Below, one piece after another: positions 7,569 to 16,438 of a stretch of 64,000 nucleotides of DNA; within the stretch, counting starts at the first letter, position 1; every line of letters starts with the position of its first letter. The position numbers and the translations under genes were made by a program. The DNA comes from Streptomyces gardneri (GTDB lineage Bacteria; Actinomycetota; Actinomycetes; Streptomycetales; Streptomycetaceae): assembly GCF_006539185.1 (NCBI RefSeq), contig NZ_BJMN01000036.1, forward strand, positions 1-64,000. Reading direction: 5' to 3'. The notes under the pieces were generated by a model. It worked only from the letters and a program-made list of their open reading frames with translations. It was not told the DNA's origin and did not search any database.

Positions 7569-8339
7569 TTGGCCACGGCTACGCAGACAGCTGCACCTAC
7601 GTTGATCGGTTCGGTGCAGCGGGCGCTGAGACTTCTGGAGGCCGTGTCCTCCCATGCGGACGGCGCCCCGGCCAAACAGCTCGCCCGTGAGACGGGCCTC
7701 CCGCTGCCCACCACGTACCACCTGCTCCGCACCCTGACGCACGAGGGCTATCTGCGCCGTGAGAAGGGTGTGTTCGTCCTTGGCGACGCCGCTGTCCGAC
7801 TGGCCGGCGGCGGAGCTGTGCAGAATCGTCGCATCAAGATCGAAGACTCCCTTGCCCGCTGGCGGGACGAGATCGGTGTGCCGGTGTACTTCGCCCTCTA
7901 CCGCGAGGGAGAGATCGAACTCGTCGCCGTCGCGGACACCCCTTCGGCCCCCGCGGTGGAGGAGTGGGCCGACTTCCGCGAGACCGCGCACGCGCACGCC
8001 ATCGGGCAGTGCCTGCTGAGTCAACTCGATCTGAAGGCTCGTCAAGACCACCTCGACCGCCATCCAGTGGAAGCCATCACTCCGTACACGGTGCGTAACC
8101 GCCGTGTCCTTTTGGATCGTTTGGGCGGTTTGGGGCGAATGGAGCCCCTGGTAGAGCGTCAGGAATATGCGCTCGGCACGGTATGTGCCGCCATTCCCAT
8201 CACGGCGGGTTCCGCGGCGGCCGCGATGGCCATTTCCCTCCCCCTTCACCAGGAAGAACGGTTGCTCCCAGCAGTCGAGCGGCTACGTACGGAGATCGGA
8301 AGGCTCTTCAGTTCGCTCGCGTTCTCTATCAGTATCTGA
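7569..8339 (+). CDS. ssgR: SsgR, IclR-family activator of ssgA
   Basis: The 256-residue IclR-type regulator has an N-terminal winged helix (about 14-75, LIGSVQRALRLLEAV...ARETGLPLPTTYHLLRTL) and a C-terminal GAF-like effector domain. The start is TTG 7569, because an in-frame stop lies two codons upstream and the HTH begins soon after. Its location 138 bp upstream of ssgA identifies it as SsgR, which in S. coelicolor activates ssgA transcription during sporulation. Confidence 0.92.
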   Translation: MATATQTAAPTLIGSVQRALRLLEAVSSHADGAPAKQLARETGLPLPTTYHLLRTLTHEGYLRREKGVFVLGDAAVRLAGGGAVQNRRIKIEDSLARWRDEIGVPVYFALYREGEIELVAVADTPSAPAVEEWADFRETAHAHAIGQCLLSQLDLKARQDHLDRHPVEAITPYTVRNRRVLLDRLGGLGRMEPLVERQEYALGTVCAAIPITAGSAAAAMAISLPLHQEERLLPAVERLRTEIGRLFSSLAFSISI

Positions 8340-8477
8340 AAAATCACTCCTTGTGATCTGCTAGCGCGTACAGCACGATTGCGTCAAGAGGGCCACGGGG
8401 GATCATTCCTGGCCGTTTCGGTCACAGCTTTCAGCAGCTGTGTTTACACAACTGCTTCATCTACTGCGGGGTACATG

Positions 8478-8912
8478 ATGCGAGAGTCGGTTCAGGCCGA
8501 GGTTCTGATGAGCTTCCTCGTTTCCGAGGAGCTCTGCTTCAAGATCCCAGTCGAGCTGCGCTACGAGACCCGGGATCCTTACGCGGTCCGGATGACCTTC
8601 CACCTCCCCGGAGACGCGCCCGTGACCTGGGCGTTCGGTAGGGAACTGCTGCTCGACGGGATCAACAGGCCGAGCGGGGACGGGGACGTGCACATCGCCC
8701 CGACGGACCCCGAGGGGCTCTCGGACGTCTCCATCCGGCTCCAGGTGGGCGGCGACCGCGCCCTGTTCCGGGCCAGCGCGCCGCCGCTGGTCGCCTTCCT
8801 CGACCGCACGGACAAGCTGGTTCCGCTTGGTCAGGAACGGACACTCGGTGACTTCGAGGACAACCTGGAGGCTGCACTCGGCCGGATTCTGGCAGAGGAG
8901 AACGCCGGCTGA
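8478..8912 (+). CDS. ssgA: SsgA, activator of sporulation septation
   Basis: This 144-residue SsgA-like protein matches family hallmarks: MRESVQAEV start, ELRYETRDPYAVRMTFHLPGD, and WAFGRELLLDGINRPSGDGDV. SsgA works with SsgB at the septum to position FtsZ in aerial hyphae, and overproduction causes mycelial fragmentation (established for Streptomyces). ATG 8478 fits the known N-terminus; another ATG lies one codon earlier. It is most likely driven by its own promoter under SsgR control. Confidence 0.95.
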   Translation: MRESVQAEVLMSFLVSEELCFKIPVELRYETRDPYAVRMTFHLPGDAPVTWAFGRELLLDGINRPSGDGDVHIAPTDPEGLSDVSIRLQVGGDRALFRASAPPLVAFLDRTDKLVPLGQERTLGDFEDNLEAALGRILAEENAG

Positions 8913-8999
8913 GTCCCGCCGGCCGAGGCGCGCAGCGGGGACGTGACGCGGAGTACGGGGTGCGGGAGTGCGGGGCGGACCAGCCCACACCCGGAATCC

Positions 9000-10367
9000 C
9001 TACTTCGCGCGGCGGCGCCGACCGCCCCGTACCGCCGCAGCCCGGGGCTGCCCGCCGGCATCGGATCCCGGCCGGTCGGCGGAGACCACCAGCGCCGCGA
9101 GGACCGTGGTGACCGGCACGGCAGCGACCAGACCGATCGACCCGACCAGCGTCCGGACGATCTCCTCCGCGACCAGCTCGCTGTTGGCCACCGTCCCCAT
9201 GCTGCTCTGCGCGATCGAGAAGAGCAGCAACAGCGGCAGGGCCGCGCCCGCGTAGGCGAGGACCAGGGTGTTCACGACCGAGGCGATGTGATCGCGGCCG
9301 ATCCGGATCCCGGCCCGGTACAGCGCACGCGGCCCCATGCGAGGGTCGGCCTGGTGCAGCTCCCAGACCGCGGAGGTCTGGGTCACCGTCACGTCGTCGA
9401 GCACGCCGAGCGAACCGATGATGATGCCGGCGAGCAGCAGACCGGACATGTCGATGTCCGGGTAGAGACCGTGGATCAGGCCGGTGTTGTCGTCGGTGTT
9501 GCCGCTGAGCGAGGCCCAGCCGACGAAGAGCGAGCCGAGCAGACCGATCAGCAGCAGCGAGATCAGCGTGCCGAGCACCGCGACCGAGGTGCGGGCCGAG
9601 AGCCCATGGCACATGTAGAGCGCGATCAGCATGATCGCGCTCGACCCGACCACCGCCACGACCAGCGGATTCGAGCCCTCCAGGATCGCCGGCAGGATGA
9701 AGAAGGTCAGCACCAGGAAGCTCGCGGCGAGCGAGATGAGCGCCATCACGCCCTTCATCCGGCCGACGAGCACGACCACGAGGGCGAAGATCCCGGCGAG
9801 CACCGTCAGCGGGAGCTTCCGGTTCACGTCCGTCACCGAGTACTGCAGGTCGCGCGGGGCGTCAGGGGCGTACGCCACCACCACGCCCTGCCCCTCGTGC
9901 AGTTGGCGCGGCGCGTCCGGCTGCACGATCTCCGTGAACGTACGCCCCTTCTCCGCACCGCTGGTGACCTCGATCGTCGCCTTCTCGCACTGCCCCTGCT
10001 GGGCGTTGACCGCCTCGCGTCCCTCGGGGGTGGAGGTGTCCCCGGTCGGGGGGACCTGGGCGGCGTTCACGTCCTTGCAGTCGACCTGCTCGACGGAGAC
10101 GACCGTGCCCTGCTCGGTCTGCCGGTCGAAGCCGACCCCGGTGCGCTCGTGCGCCGGAGTGCCACCGGGCCACAGGACCACGAGGCCGACCAGGACGGCG
10201 GTGGCGAAGGGGATCAGGACCGCGGCGATGACCTTGCGCAGATGCTGGGAGACGGGGGCGGCGGGGCCGTGGCTGTGGCTGTGCCCGTGCCCGGTCGCGT
10301 GTCCGTGTCCGTGGTCGGGACCGTGGGCGTGGTCGTGCGGCTCGGGCTGCTGTTGGGGGGAAGTCAC
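9000..10367 (-). CDS. YibE/F-family membrane protein with His-rich N-terminus
   Basis: The 455-residue protein starts at GTG 10367. Residues about 8-38 are rich in HGH/HDH repeats, which suggests cytosolic metal binding. One membrane helix, an extracytoplasmic domain (about 70-190, with two Cys) and seven to eight further helices follow. The C-terminal part matches the YibE/F family. The family is loosely described as transport-related, with no confirmed substrate. It diverges from the thiC riboswitch. The tail is basic (RGGRRRRAK). Confidence 0.85.
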   Translation of the reverse strand: MTSPQQQPEPHDHAHGPDHGHGHATGHGHSHSHGPAAPVSQHLRKVIAAVLIPFATAVLVGLVVLWPGGTPAHERTGVGFDRQTEQGTVVSVEQVDCKDVNAAQVPPTGDTSTPEGREAVNAQQGQCEKATIEVTSGAEKGRTFTEIVQPDAPRQLHEGQGVVVAYAPDAPRDLQYSVTDVNRKLPLTVLAGIFALVVVLVGRMKGVMALISLAASFLVLTFFILPAILEGSNPLVVAVVGSSAIMLIALYMCHGLSARTSVAVLGTLISLLLIGLLGSLFVGWASLSGNTDDNTGLIHGLYPDIDMSGLLLAGIIIGSLGVLDDVTVTQTSAVWELHQADPRMGPRALYRAGIRIGRDHIASVVNTLVLAYAGAALPLLLLFSIAQSSMGTVANSELVAEEIVRTLVGSIGLVAAVPVTTVLAALVVSADRPGSDAGGQPRAAAVRGGRRRRAK

Positions 10368-10449
10368 CGACCGATCATCGCAAGAACGGTGGGGGCCCAC
10401 TGTTCAGCACGCCAGGGATGGCGCTAGCGTGGTGACACCTTTGCACACG

Positions 10450-10558
10450 CGGGAGCTCGGAGCACCGGGCTGAGAGGGCGCTGATCACCGTACGCACGTA
10501 CGGGAGGAGGCTGCGCCGACCGCCGAACCTGTTACCGGGTAATGCCGGCGTAGGGAGA
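10450..10558 (+). promoter_or_regulatory. TPP riboswitch (THI element) of thiC
   Basis: The leader contains both conserved THI-box halves: a CTGAGAGGG-type J3/2 block (10470-10478) and the ACCTGTTACCGGGTAATGCCGGCGTAGGGA-type block split across 10527-10556. A variable hairpin lies between them (TACGCACGTA...GGAGGAGG). The element ends 9 bp before the thiC ATG, so it most likely controls translation initiation by masking the ribosome site when thiamine pyrophosphate is bound. Confidence 0.95.
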
Positions 10559-10566
10559 TCGGTCTC

Positions 10567-12336
10567 ATGACCATTCAGGATGCACGCACGCCTGCCTCCG
10601 ACCAGGACGGCCGCGCGCCGGGCTGGCACAAGGGCTACGTCGAGGGTTCGCGCCCCGACCTCCGGGTCCCGGTCCGTCAGGTGCACCTCACCAACGGCAA
10701 GGACGTGACGCTGTACGACACGTCCGGGCCGTACACCGACCCCACCATCGACACCGATGTACGGCGCGGCCTGGCGCCGTTGCGCGAGAACTGGATCATC
10801 GCGCGCGGCGACACCGAGGAGTACGCGGGCCGCCCCGTGCGCCCCGAGGACGACGGCATCAAGCACACGTCGCCGCGCGGCGGCGGGCTGAAGAACCTCG
10901 ACGCCGTCTTCCCCGGCCGCCCGCGCCTGCCGCGCCGCGGCCGGGACGGCCAGGCGGTGACGCAGCTCGCGTACGCCCGCCGGGGCGAGATCACCCCGGA
11001 GATGGAGTACGTCGCGATCCGCGAGAACGTCTCGCCCGAGGTCGTACGGGAGGAGATCGCCGCGGGCCGCGCGGTGCTCCCGGCGAACGTCAACCACCCT
11101 GAGATCGAGCCGATGATCATCGGCAAGCGGTTCCTGGTGAAGGTCAACGCCAACATCGGCAACTCCGCCGTCACCTCCTCCATCGAGGAGGAGGTGGAGA
11201 AGATGACCTGGGCGACCAAGTGGGGCGCGGACACGGTCATGGACCTGTCCACCGGCCGCAACATCCACACCACCCGCGAGTGGGTGCTGCGCAACTCCCC
11301 CGTGCCGATCGGCACCGTGCCGCTCTACCAGGCCCTGGAGAAGGTCGACGGCAAGGCCGAGGACCTGACCTGGGAGATCTACAAGGACACGGTCATCGAG
11401 CAGGCCGAGCAGGGCGTCGACTACATGACGGTGCACGCCGGCGTACTCCTGCCGTACGTGCCGCTCACCGCGCGCCGCAAGACCGGCATCGTCTCGCGCG
11501 GTGGCTCGATCATGGCCGCCTGGTGTCTCGCCCACCACAAGGAGAACTTCCTCTACACGAACTTCGAGGAGCTCTGCGAGATCCTGGCGGCGTACGACGT
11601 CACGTACTCGCTCGGCGACGGTCTGCGCCCCGGCTCGATCGCGGACGCCAACGACGAGGCGCAGTTCGCGGAGCTGCGTACGCTCGGCGAGCTGAACACG
11701 ATCGCCAAGCGGCACAACGTGCAGACGATGATCGAGGGCCCGGGCCACGTCCCGATGCACAAGATCAAGGAGAACATCGACCTCCAGCAGGAGATCTGCG
11801 AGGAGGCGCCGTTCTACACCCTCGGCCCGCTGACGACGGACGTGGCGCCCGCCTACGACCACATCACCTCGGGCATCGGCGCGGCGATGATCGCCTGGTG
11901 GGGCACGGCCATGCTCTGCTACGTCACGCCCAAGGAGCACCTGGGCCTGCCCAACAAGGACGACGTGAAGACGGGCGTCATCACGTACAAGATCGCCGCC
12001 CACGCGGCGGACCTCGCCAAGGGGCACCCGGGCGCGCAGGAATGGGACGACGCGCTCTCTGACGCGCGCTTCGAGTTCCGCTGGGAGGACCAGTTCAACC
12101 TGGCTCTCGACCCGGTCACGGCGCGCGAGTTCCACGACGAGACGCTGCCGGCGGAGCCCGCGAAGACCGCGCACTTCTGCTCGATGTGCGGTCCGAAGTT
12201 CTGCTCGATGAAGATCTCCCAGGACATCCGGCGTGAGCACGGTGGCACGCAGCAGGAGATCGAGGCCGGGATGGCGGAGAAGTCGAAGGAGTTCGCGGAG
12301 AGCGGGAACCGCGTCTACCTGCCGCTGGCGGACTGA
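10567..12336 (+). CDS. thiC: Phosphomethylpyrimidine synthase ThiC
   Basis: The 589-residue non-canonical radical-SAM enzyme converts aminoimidazole ribotide to HMP-P in thiamine pyrimidine synthesis. The core carries ARRGEITPEMEYVAIREN, MTVHAGVLL, and the C-terminal iron-sulfur motif CSMCGPKFC (CX2CX4C). Full-length compared with the family. It is preceded by a TPP riboswitch and followed by a strong hairpin, so it is a single-gene unit regulated by thiamine. Confidence 0.98.
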   Translation: MTIQDARTPASDQDGRAPGWHKGYVEGSRPDLRVPVRQVHLTNGKDVTLYDTSGPYTDPTIDTDVRRGLAPLRENWIIARGDTEEYAGRPVRPEDDGIKHTSPRGGGLKNLDAVFPGRPRLPRRGRDGQAVTQLAYARRGEITPEMEYVAIRENVSPEVVREEIAAGRAVLPANVNHPEIEPMIIGKRFLVKVNANIGNSAVTSSIEEEVEKMTWATKWGADTVMDLSTGRNIHTTREWVLRNSPVPIGTVPLYQALEKVDGKAEDLTWEIYKDTVIEQAEQGVDYMTVHAGVLLPYVPLTARRKTGIVSRGGSIMAAWCLAHHKENFLYTNFEELCEILAAYDVTYSLGDGLRPGSIADANDEAQFAELRTLGELNTIAKRHNVQTMIEGPGHVPMHKIKENIDLQQEICEEAPFYTLGPLTTDVAPAYDHITSGIGAAMIAWWGTAMLCYVTPKEHLGLPNKDDVKTGVITYKIAAHAADLAKGHPGAQEWDDALSDARFEFRWEDQFNLALDPVTAREFHDETLPAEPAKTAHFCSMCGPKFCSMKISQDIRREHGGTQQEIEAGMAEKSKEFAESGNRVYLPLAD

Positions 12337-12356
12337 CCGCGGCGGCATCCGAGCAG

Positions 12357-12396
12357 GCACCGGCCCGCGACCCACGGGGGAGTCGCGGGCCGGTGC
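12357..12396 (+). terminator. Strong hairpin terminator after thiC
   Basis: A perfect 15-bp stem (arms 12357-12371 and 12382-12396) has a 10-nt loop, 20 bp beyond the thiC stop. It may also serve the convergent gene ending at 12438. Confidence 0.9.
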
Positions 12397-12437
12397 CGTT
12401 GTCGGCGGAGGTGCCGCTGTCGGGTGGGGGTGGCTCG

Positions 12438-13088
12438 TCAGGTGGAGGTGCCGTCGTCCGGGTCCGTGGCCGCGAGGGCGGCGCGGAGGAAGGGGACGAC
12501 GCCGCGTTCGAGCAGGGCGAGGCGCCAGGCCTCACGGGCGCGGGACAGCTCGTCGTCCGCCGAGGTGGCGGGCGTACCGGCCGTGACTGTCGCGGTCGGG
12601 CTGTTGCGCAGGGCGGTCCGGAGGAGACCGGCGGCCGCGCAGAGCAGGCCGGCGGCGGCGACCGCACCGAAGACCAGACCGGCCGTCAGCAGCGTCGCCC
12701 CGAAGACCACGGTGGGCGCGATCGCGTGCAGGAGTGCGCCGACCAGCAGGAAGATGAAGGCGGCCGACCCGGAGAGCACGGGCACCATGACGGTGAAGAT
12801 CGCGACGATCCCCGCCCCGGTGCCGTCCTGCGGGGCGGGTACGCGGGTGGCGACCGCGATGCGGCCCTGCTCGCGGACCTTGACGAAGTGGTCGTACTCG
12901 CTCGACGCCGCGGTGGTGATCAGCGCTGTCGCGTTCAGGGCCATGGAGCGCAGTTGTCCCACCGTGAGTCGTGTCCCGACTCCGGCGAGATCCGGACGTG
13001 CGTGGGCGGTGCTCAGTGCGTCGTCGAGGACCCGCTCGTACTCGGCGCGATCCTCGGTCAGCAGGTACGGAGCCACGTTCATGTGCAT
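12438..13088 (-). CDS. Hypothetical membrane protein
   Basis: No family was recognised. The 216 residues hold a polar N-terminal part (1-90), two hydrophobic helices (about 95-155, including IVAIFTVMVPVLSGSAAFIF), and a polar C-terminus with ELSRAREAWRLALLERGVVPFL. The codon bias is that of a real Streptomyces gene. ATG 13088 or ATG 13082 may be the start. It stands alone, convergent with thiC. Confidence 0.75.
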   Translation of the reverse strand: MHMNVAPYLLTEDRAEYERVLDDALSTAHARPDLAGVGTRLTVGQLRSMALNATALITTAASSEYDHFVKVREQGRIAVATRVPAPQDGTGAGIVAIFTVMVPVLSGSAAFIFLLVGALLHAIAPTVVFGATLLTAGLVFGAVAAAGLLCAAAGLLRTALRNSPTATVTAGTPATSADDELSRAREAWRLALLERGVVPFLRAALAATDPDDGTST

Positions 13089-13247
13089 CCCCCGATGCTC
13101 CGCAGGCCCGGATCAGCCGTGGAGAACGGCCGATCGGGCAGAAACGGAGGAGAGCCTGCTACGGATGGTCCGATGGTATTGCGGTGACGCCACGGGCTGA
13201 CAGGGTGTTTCCGGAAATCGACTTCCCCGGATGCGCAGGGTTATGCG

Positions 13248-14699
13248 TCAGCCGTTCAGGGGGAGTTCGACGACCAGCAGCTTTCCGGCCATGGTCACAC
13301 CGCCGTCCATGGCGATCGCGAGACCGTCCGCGTACACGTGGGGTCCGTCGATGACCGGGCCGCCGTTGCCCTCGCTCTCCTCCGTGCCGACCTGGCCGAG
13401 GAGGTACGGGATGGGGCTGTGGCCGTGCACGATCCGGCTGCCGCCGTAGGTGGAGAGGAGCTCCTGGACGGCCTGCGGTCCGCCCTCGTCTCGGAACGCG
13501 AAGCGTTTCGTGAACTTGCGGAACACGTCCCAGACCTCGTCGGCGTCGCTCCGGTTGAGGATCTCGTGGACCGTCTCGTTGACGTCCTCGATGGTCTCGC
13601 CGTATTCGAGGTACGCGGTGGTGTCGGAGTGCAGGAGGAGGTGGTCGTCCTCCAGGACCACGGCGTCGAGCCGGGACATCCACTGGAGGTGGACGTCCTG
13701 GAGCCGGTCCATGTCGTGCTTCTGGCCGCCGTTGAGCAGCCAGGCAGCCTGGAAGGTGGCCGTGCCCGCGCCGGAGTTGACCGAGGTGTCGCCGAAGCGC
13801 TTGGCGCCGATCAGCAGCAGTTCGTGGTTGCCCATGAGGGCCTTGCAGTAGCCGCCGGCGGCGGCGGCCTCGGCGGAGAGCCGCATGACGAGGTCGATGA
13901 CGCCGATGCCGTCGGGGCCGCGGTCGGTGAAGTCGCCGAGGAACCACAGCCGGGCGTTGCCCGCGGCCCAGCCGCCGTTCTCGTCGACGAGGCCCTGGGC
14001 GCGCAGGGCGCCGACGAGTTCGTCGAGGTAGCCGTGGACGTCGCCGACGACGTAGAGGGGGCCGGGGCCGTCGCCGGTCGTGGCGGCGGGGTCGGGCGCG
14101 GTGGCGGCGTCGGGGGCGACCCGGACCTGGACGGTGTCGCCGCGGTTGATGACCGGGAGGTCGCGCTCGGTCGGCGTGTAGCCCTCGGGCAGGTCGCCCT
14201 CGGGGAAGGCGCTGCCGGGGTGGCCGGTGGCGACCGAGACGATGGAGGAGCCGGTCGTGCTGGTCGTGTGGCCCGCACCGGTGAACGCGGGGGCGACGCG
14301 GCGGCCCAGGAGGAGGGTCGGGTCTGCGGGCGCGGGCGCGGGCGCGGGTACGTGGGCGGGTGCGGGCGCGTCGGCGGCGGGCGCGGGCGCAGGCGCGGAC
14401 GGGGGTGCGCCGACGACGGGGAGCGACCCGCTCGGTGCCGCCTCGACGGTCCGCGCAGGCGCGGTGGCCGGCATGGGCGGGGCGGTGGGCGTCTCGGCGG
14501 GGGCGTGGCCGGCCGCCTCGCTCGGCGCCTGGAGAGGTGTCTCGGCCGACACCTGGGTGGACGCCTCGGCCGGCGGAAGGTGCTCGGCCGTCGGCTCGAC
14601 GGCGTGGCCCTGTACGGGCACCCGGGCGTACGGCGGTACGCGGAAGTCGCGCAATGTCGCCGTGCGCACCACGGGCTCCTGCCCGGCCCCCTGAGTCAT
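13248..14699 (-). CDS. Calcineurin-like metallophosphoesterase with long Pro/Ala-rich N-terminus
   Basis: The 483-residue protein has an extended low-complexity N-terminus (about 30-140, PAPAPA-type). The C-terminal phosphoesterase domain (about 205-480) contains GDVHGYLDEL, GDFTDRGPDG, GNHELL, HSDTTAY and HGHSP, so the metal ligands are all present. It resembles PrpA/PrpB or ApaH-type phosphatases acting on phosphoproteins or dinucleotides. ATG 14699 has a GGAGGGG ribosome site. The low-complexity region may tether or space the enzyme. No signal peptide was seen. Confidence 0.85.
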   Translation of the reverse strand: MTQGAGQEPVVRTATLRDFRVPPYARVPVQGHAVEPTAEHLPPAEASTQVSAETPLQAPSEAAGHAPAETPTAPPMPATAPARTVEAAPSGSLPVVGAPPSAPAPAPAADAPAPAHVPAPAPAPADPTLLLGRRVAPAFTGAGHTTSTTGSSIVSVATGHPGSAFPEGDLPEGYTPTERDLPVINRGDTVQVRVAPDAATAPDPAATTGDGPGPLYVVGDVHGYLDELVGALRAQGLVDENGGWAAGNARLWFLGDFTDRGPDGIGVIDLVMRLSAEAAAAGGYCKALMGNHELLLIGAKRFGDTSVNSGAGTATFQAAWLLNGGQKHDMDRLQDVHLQWMSRLDAVVLEDDHLLLHSDTTAYLEYGETIEDVNETVHEILNRSDADEVWDVFRKFTKRFAFRDEGGPQAVQELLSTYGGSRIVHGHSPIPYLLGQVGTEESEGNGGPVIDGPHVYADGLAIAMDGGVTMAGKLLVVELPLNG

Positions 14700-14962
14700 G
14701 GACCCCTCCACCACCGTCGCGATGCCCTGCACATCGTGGACCGGCCTGGTCGGGGTGGACCACGATGTCGTCCGCCCATCATAGGAATGAGGGTCCTCCT
14801 GTGTGACGCACCAGGGGTGGTGAATCCGGGTCCACTCCGGGTTCACCGGTTGTTTCGCCCGAATTGAGAAGGTCCAGTCCAGGGTTGAGGCCGGTACGGT
14901 GCTCGGTTTCGCCGCCCCTGCCCACGGGCAGGGGCGGGGGCGGCGGGTCGGGTGAGTCTCGG

Positions 14963-16069
14963 TCAGTCCTTCGCGGGTGAGCGCGGCGGGCTGACCGTGG
15001 TGCGTGGCGAGCGCCGCTGTGAGGAGGTGCGGACGATGAGTTCGGTCGGTATCACCTGCTCGACCGGACCGTCCGTATCGATCCCCTCGATGGCGTCGAT
15101 GAGGAGCTGGACGACGGCCGTGCCGATCCTGCGTGGTTTGAGCGAGAGCGTCGTGATGGGCGGTTCGGTGGTGGCGTAGACGGTGGACTCGCTGCAGCAG
15201 ACCAGCAGCAGGTCCTCCGGGACGCGCAGTCCGTAGCGGCGCGCGGCCGCGAGGAGGTCGGTTCCGTTGGGGTCGAAGAGGCCGTACACGGCGTCGGGTC
15301 GGTCCGGGCGGGCGAGCAGCCGGTCGGCCGCGACGGCGCCCGCGCACGGATCGTGCGCCGGATAGGCCTCGTAGACGGGGTCCTGGCCGACCCGCTCGCA
15401 CCAGTTGAGGTACGCGGTGGTGGACAGGCGGGTGTACGTGTCGGTGGTGGTTCCGGTGAGGAGACCGATGCGGCGGGCGCCGGCGTCGGCGAGGTGGTCG
15501 AGCAGATCGAGGACGGCGGCTTCGTGGTCGTTGTCGACCCAGGCGGTGACCGGAAGGGTGCCGGCGGGGCGTCCGTCGGAGACGACGGGGAGGCCCTGCC
15601 GGACCAGCTCGGTGACGACCGGGTCATGGTCGGAGGGGTCGATGACGACGGTGCCGTCGAGGGCGACGTTCGACCAGACGTCATGGCGGGAGGTGGCGGG
15701 GAGGATGACCAGGGCGTAGCCCCGGGCGAGTGCCGCCGATGTGGCTGCTCTGGCCATCTCCGCGAAGTATGCGAATTCGGTGAAGGTGAAAGGTTCATCC
15801 CCGTACGTGGTCACGGTCAGGCCGATGAGTCCCGACTTACCCGTACGAAGCGTGCGGGCCGCCGCGGATGGGCGGTAGCCCAGCCGGTCGGCGACCTCGC
15901 GGACGTGGCGGCGGGTGGCGTCCGGGAGTCGGCCCTTGCCGTTGAGCGCGTCGGAGACAGTCGTGATGGAGACCCCGGCGGCGGCGGCCACGTCCCGGAT
16001 GCCTGCCCGGCCCTGCCGGCTTCCCCGGGTCTGTGCCCGGCTCACCTGGTGCTTCCCTGCTGCTGTCAT
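14963..16069 (-). CDS. LacI-family transcriptional regulator
   Basis: The 368-residue protein has an HTH (about 23-50, IRDVAAAAGVSITTVSDALNGKGRLP) followed by the YRPSAAARTLR hinge and a periplasmic-binding-protein effector domain (about 80-340). The ATG at 16069 was chosen. It diverges from hisC; in the 369-bp gap an imperfect repeat at 16136-16154 could be its operator. The sugar ligand is unknown. From memory, S. coelicolor has a LacI regulator in the same position. Confidence 0.88.
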   Translation of the reverse strand: MTAAGKHQVSRAQTRGSRQGRAGIRDVAAAAGVSITTVSDALNGKGRLPDATRRHVREVADRLGYRPSAAARTLRTGKSGLIGLTVTTYGDEPFTFTEFAYFAEMARAATSAALARGYALVILPATSRHDVWSNVALDGTVVIDPSDHDPVVTELVRQGLPVVSDGRPAGTLPVTAWVDNDHEAAVLDLLDHLADAGARRIGLLTGTTTDTYTRLSTTAYLNWCERVGQDPVYEAYPAHDPCAGAVAADRLLARPDRPDAVYGLFDPNGTDLLAAARRYGLRVPEDLLLVCCSESTVYATTEPPITTLSLKPRRIGTAVVQLLIDAIEGIDTDGPVEQVIPTELIVRTSSQRRSPRTTVSPPRSPAKD

Positions 16070-16438
16070 GGCGAGCCGATAGTAGGGCGATGAGGGGCGG
16101 TCGGGACGGTCGCATATGCAGGCATTGGCAGGCACGTTTCTGCATGATCGAAACACCTCAACAGGCATGGAATCGAAGGCAGTTAAGGGCTCTTTCATGC
16201 GACCTAGGGTTGCCGAACGCCGTAGGCCTGGCGAAGGGGCGAGGTCTCGAAGAGGTCTCAACTCACCTCTACGGGGGATGCGCGCCACGGCGCCCGCCAC
16301 CGGCGCGCGCCACCCAGACCCGCGCTCCCCCTCTTTCCACAGCGTGTCCCTCCTGTTGTCCACAGGCCATTCGCACCGGAGGCGAATCCTCATAAGGTGA
16401 GGAGTATTGGCGGTACGGACGGTCGAGGAGGCCACACT
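16070..16438. other. Divergent intergenic region LacI-hisC with DnaA box and inverted repeat
   Basis: No gene is supported in these 369 bp. They hold a short direct repeat GCAGGCA at about 16118-16133 and an inverted repeat GTTTC-N9-GAAAC at 16136-16154 near the LacI start. A perfect DnaA box TTGTCCACA lies at 16356-16364, and a weaker CTTTCCACA at 16333-16341. Both promoters must be here. Confidence 0.7.

Noticed and set aside
8943..10427. 494-codon plus-strand frame opposite the YibE/F gene
   Set aside because: It is antisense to a recognisable membrane protein and rich in Asp/Arg/His typical of mirror frames.
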